Positions 6,245 to 7,815 of a stretch of 7,815 nt of DNA are shown one piece after another (position 1 is the first letter of the stretch; each line of letters begins with the position of its first letter). Where the stretch lies: NCBI GenBank assembly GCA_002440805.1, contig DJVD01000149.1, forward strand, positions 1 through 7,815, in the 5' to 3' direction. The notes under the pieces were generated by a model that saw only the letters and a program-made list of their open reading frames with translations, was not told where the DNA came from and did not search any database. The position numbers and the translations under genes are program-made. The stretch comes from Chloroflexi bacterium UBA6265 (GTDB lineage Bacteria > Chloroflexota > Chloroflexia > Thermomicrobiales > UBA6265).

Positions 6245-7815
6245 ATGGGATCTTCCGTGACCTCCGCGCAACGGGCACCCGCGGCCGGAAAATCGCCATT
6301 CGGAGAATTACTGACCCGCCTGCGTACCCAACGCGGGATGACCCAGGAAGGTCTTGCCAGCGCCACCAAGGGCGACCCGCTTTCACCCCGATCGATCACC
6401 AACTATGAGCGAAGAGTGGCGTCTGCCCGTAACTGGGTTCTTCCTCACCGTCCAGGATTACGTTCGCTTTGCGATGCCCTTGAACTTGATCCATCTGAAC
6501 GTCGCGCATTGGCGGAAGCGTGGAATGAAACGCGATCGCGCAAAGAAGCCGCCGTCCCAATCGAGTCCACACCCGGTTACGTTCCACAGGGACGTGAGCC
6601 GATCGTCCGACAAATCCTGGATGCCTGGGAGATTGCCGAAAATGGCAGGCCACAATTCGTGCTCCTTGGAGGCGATTCCGGTATCGGTAAAACCACGATC
6701 GCCCGCCATGTGTGCGATGTGATCGCGGCATCTACGTCAAAGGTCATGGTCACCTGGGGGGAAGCGCATAGCTGGGCAACGCCAGTCGAACCCTATCTTT
6801 CGGTGCGGCATGCCACCGATCGCATGTTGGTGCCGCCACCGCCAACCCTTACCCTGCCCGGACTCTATCCCAACCGGCCGACGCTTACCGACTCGTTACG
6901 ACAACGGGTGGTGCAATCGATCCCCCAGCTTGGCGGCGTGCTGATTTCCGAACGGGTGATCCGCACTATGGCGGAGGACAGCGAGGCCATCCGCACCGCT
7001 GCCCTCAATTCGGTAGAGGACCTGCGCGGACAATCGGAATCATTTGGCCGATGGGACGAATACGCCAATCTCCTTATCAGCATGGCAAGAACATGGCCCA
7101 TTGTTATGGTGCTGGAAGATATCCACTGGGCCAGCGACCTGACAATTGCGCTGCTCCACCATCTGGTGCATCACCTTGGCAAGCGTTCCGATACCCAGTT
7201 GCTTGTGCTGGGCACCTATCGCAGCAACGAACTCTTCCGGCAAGACGATGCATCGCCACATCCGTTGGCACAATTTCTCAAAACCACCGCCAACAACCTG
7301 GCCGTGCAGCAGATCCATATGGGCGAAACGTTGCAACCCGATCAGGGCACATCGTTTATCCGCGGCCTTGTGGGGTCGTTACCTGTACCGGGTAAAGAGA
7401 ACGAAGATGCCCTTGTGCAGTGGCTTTATCCACGCACATCCGGGCAACCGATGTTAACCCTGGAACTGATTCGACACCTGCGTGAAAGTGGAGGCCTGGT
7501 ACGCCTCCCCCATGAACGTGGGTGGCGGTTCGAACCGGAACAGGTACCAGCAGGGCTTTCACCCGCGATTTCGACCCTGTTTGCCCAACGCCTTGCCCAT
7601 GTTGGCGTTCAAGAAAAACTCATGCTGGAAGTAGCCGCCGCGATGGGTGAATCGATCCTGCCCGAGATCATGGCGACGGTGCTGCACATGGATGAAGAAA
7701 CACTCCTCGACCGGATCGAAGCTGTACTGCTGCAACGCCATGAATTGCTGCTGCCTGGGGATATGGTCTCCATGGGACAGCGGATGTATTCGACCTACCG
7801 ATTCCCGCATGCGCT
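6245..7815 (+). CDS. Second XRE–AAA_16 (STAND) regulator, 3' end missing
   Basis: This frame stays open from an in-frame TAG at 6155 to the window end, giving at least 523 residues from the ATG at 6245, the first ATG, GTG or TTG after that stop. It is a paralog of the preceding gene. 'SPFGELLTRLRTQRGMTQ' opens an XRE HTH, with 'SPRSITNYE' (47–55) as probable recognition helix. 'GRE' lies at 116–118, Walker A 'GDSGIGKT' at 143–150 (Lys149), Walker B 'IVMVLEDIHWAS' with Asp292, and 'GTYR' with Arg326. The post-ATPase region reaches 'RFPHA' at the very end, matching 'EFDHA' in its neighbour, so the cut falls just before the expected TPR array. ATPase residues are intact, so it is probably a functional cytoplasmic ATP-dependent regulator of unknown signal and targets. 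No Shine–Dalgarno-like sequence is visible before the ATG, so the start is less certain than the gene; a leaderless or weakly translated message is possible. Confidence 0.9.
   Translation, partial: MGSSVTSAQRAPAAGKSPFGELLTRLRTQRGMTQEGLASATKGDPLSPRSITNYERRVASARNWVLPHRPGLRSLCDALELDPSERRALAEAWNETRSRKEAAVPIESTPGYVPQGREPIVRQILDAWEIAENGRPQFVLLGGDSGIGKTTIARHVCDVIAASTSKVMVTWGEAHSWATPVEPYLSVRHATDRMLVPPPPTLTLPGLYPNRPTLTDSLRQRVVQSIPQLGGVLISERVIRTMAEDSEAIRTAALNSVEDLRGQSESFGRWDEYANLLISMARTWPIVMVLEDIHWASDLTIALLHHLVHHLGKRSDTQLLVLGTYRSNELFRQDDASPHPLAQFLKTTANNLAVQQIHMGETLQPDQGTSFIRGLVGSLPVPGKENEDALVQWLYPRTSGQPMLTLELIRHLRESGGLVRLPHERGWRFEPEQVPAGLSPAISTLFAQRLAHVGVQEKLMLEVAAAMGESILPEIMATVLHMDEETLLDRIEAVLLQRHELLLPGDMVSMGQRMYSTYRFPHA

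Noticed and set aside
6354..6722. Plus-strand 122-codon open frame inside the second regulator
   Set aside because: It is a shadow frame. The 6245 frame carries the HTH, GRE and Walker A motifs across the same bases.

Overview
The window carries four protein-coding genes, all on the + strand, and two of them run off the ends. GC content is moderate to high. The gene types are a Thr/Pro-rich exported SH3b–NlpC/P60 wall enzyme, an alpha/beta hydrolase, and two large XRE–STAND ATPase regulators. This mix is typical of Chloroflexota, perhaps the Thermomicrobia or Sphaerobacter side, but it would also fit other GC-rich bacteria such as Actinomycetota. That placement is inference from gene content; there is no rRNA or other marker here.

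Layout. Positions 1–2000 hold the 3' part of a gene for a secreted cell-wall peptidase: an acidic Thr/Pro/Ala-rich tail, five SH3b-like repeats and a C-terminal NlpC/P60 domain with Cys and His catalytic residues. A perfect 13-bp stem-loop terminator follows at 2021–2052. Only 18 nt after it comes a 262-residue alpha/beta hydrolase (2071–2859). A 227-bp intergenic stretch (2860–3086) contains short dyads and a ribosome binding site but no gene. A 956-residue regulator (3087–5957) follows, with an XRE helix-turn-helix, an AAA_16/STAND ATPase, a winged-helix-like region and a TPR array. A second intergenic stretch (5958–6244) begins with a long inverted repeat that overlaps the stop codon. A second regulator of the same architecture starts at 6245 and is still open at the window end.

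How they may fit together. The two regulators look like tandem paralogs. Their Walker A, Walker B and 'TYR' motifs lie at nearly the same residue numbers, both open with an 'SPFG' HTH start, and both share an 'S-x-R-x-I-T-N-x-E' recognition-helix core. They probably arose by duplication and act as ATP-dependent, ligand- or partner-sensing transcription regulators related in design to MalT and AfsR. The intergenic regions before each gene share TGAAGT/ACTTCA half-sites, so auto- or cross-regulation is possible but untested. The wall peptidase and the hydrolase have no evident functional link to the regulators. I see no CRISPR array, tRNA, rRNA, insertion sequence or prophage signature.
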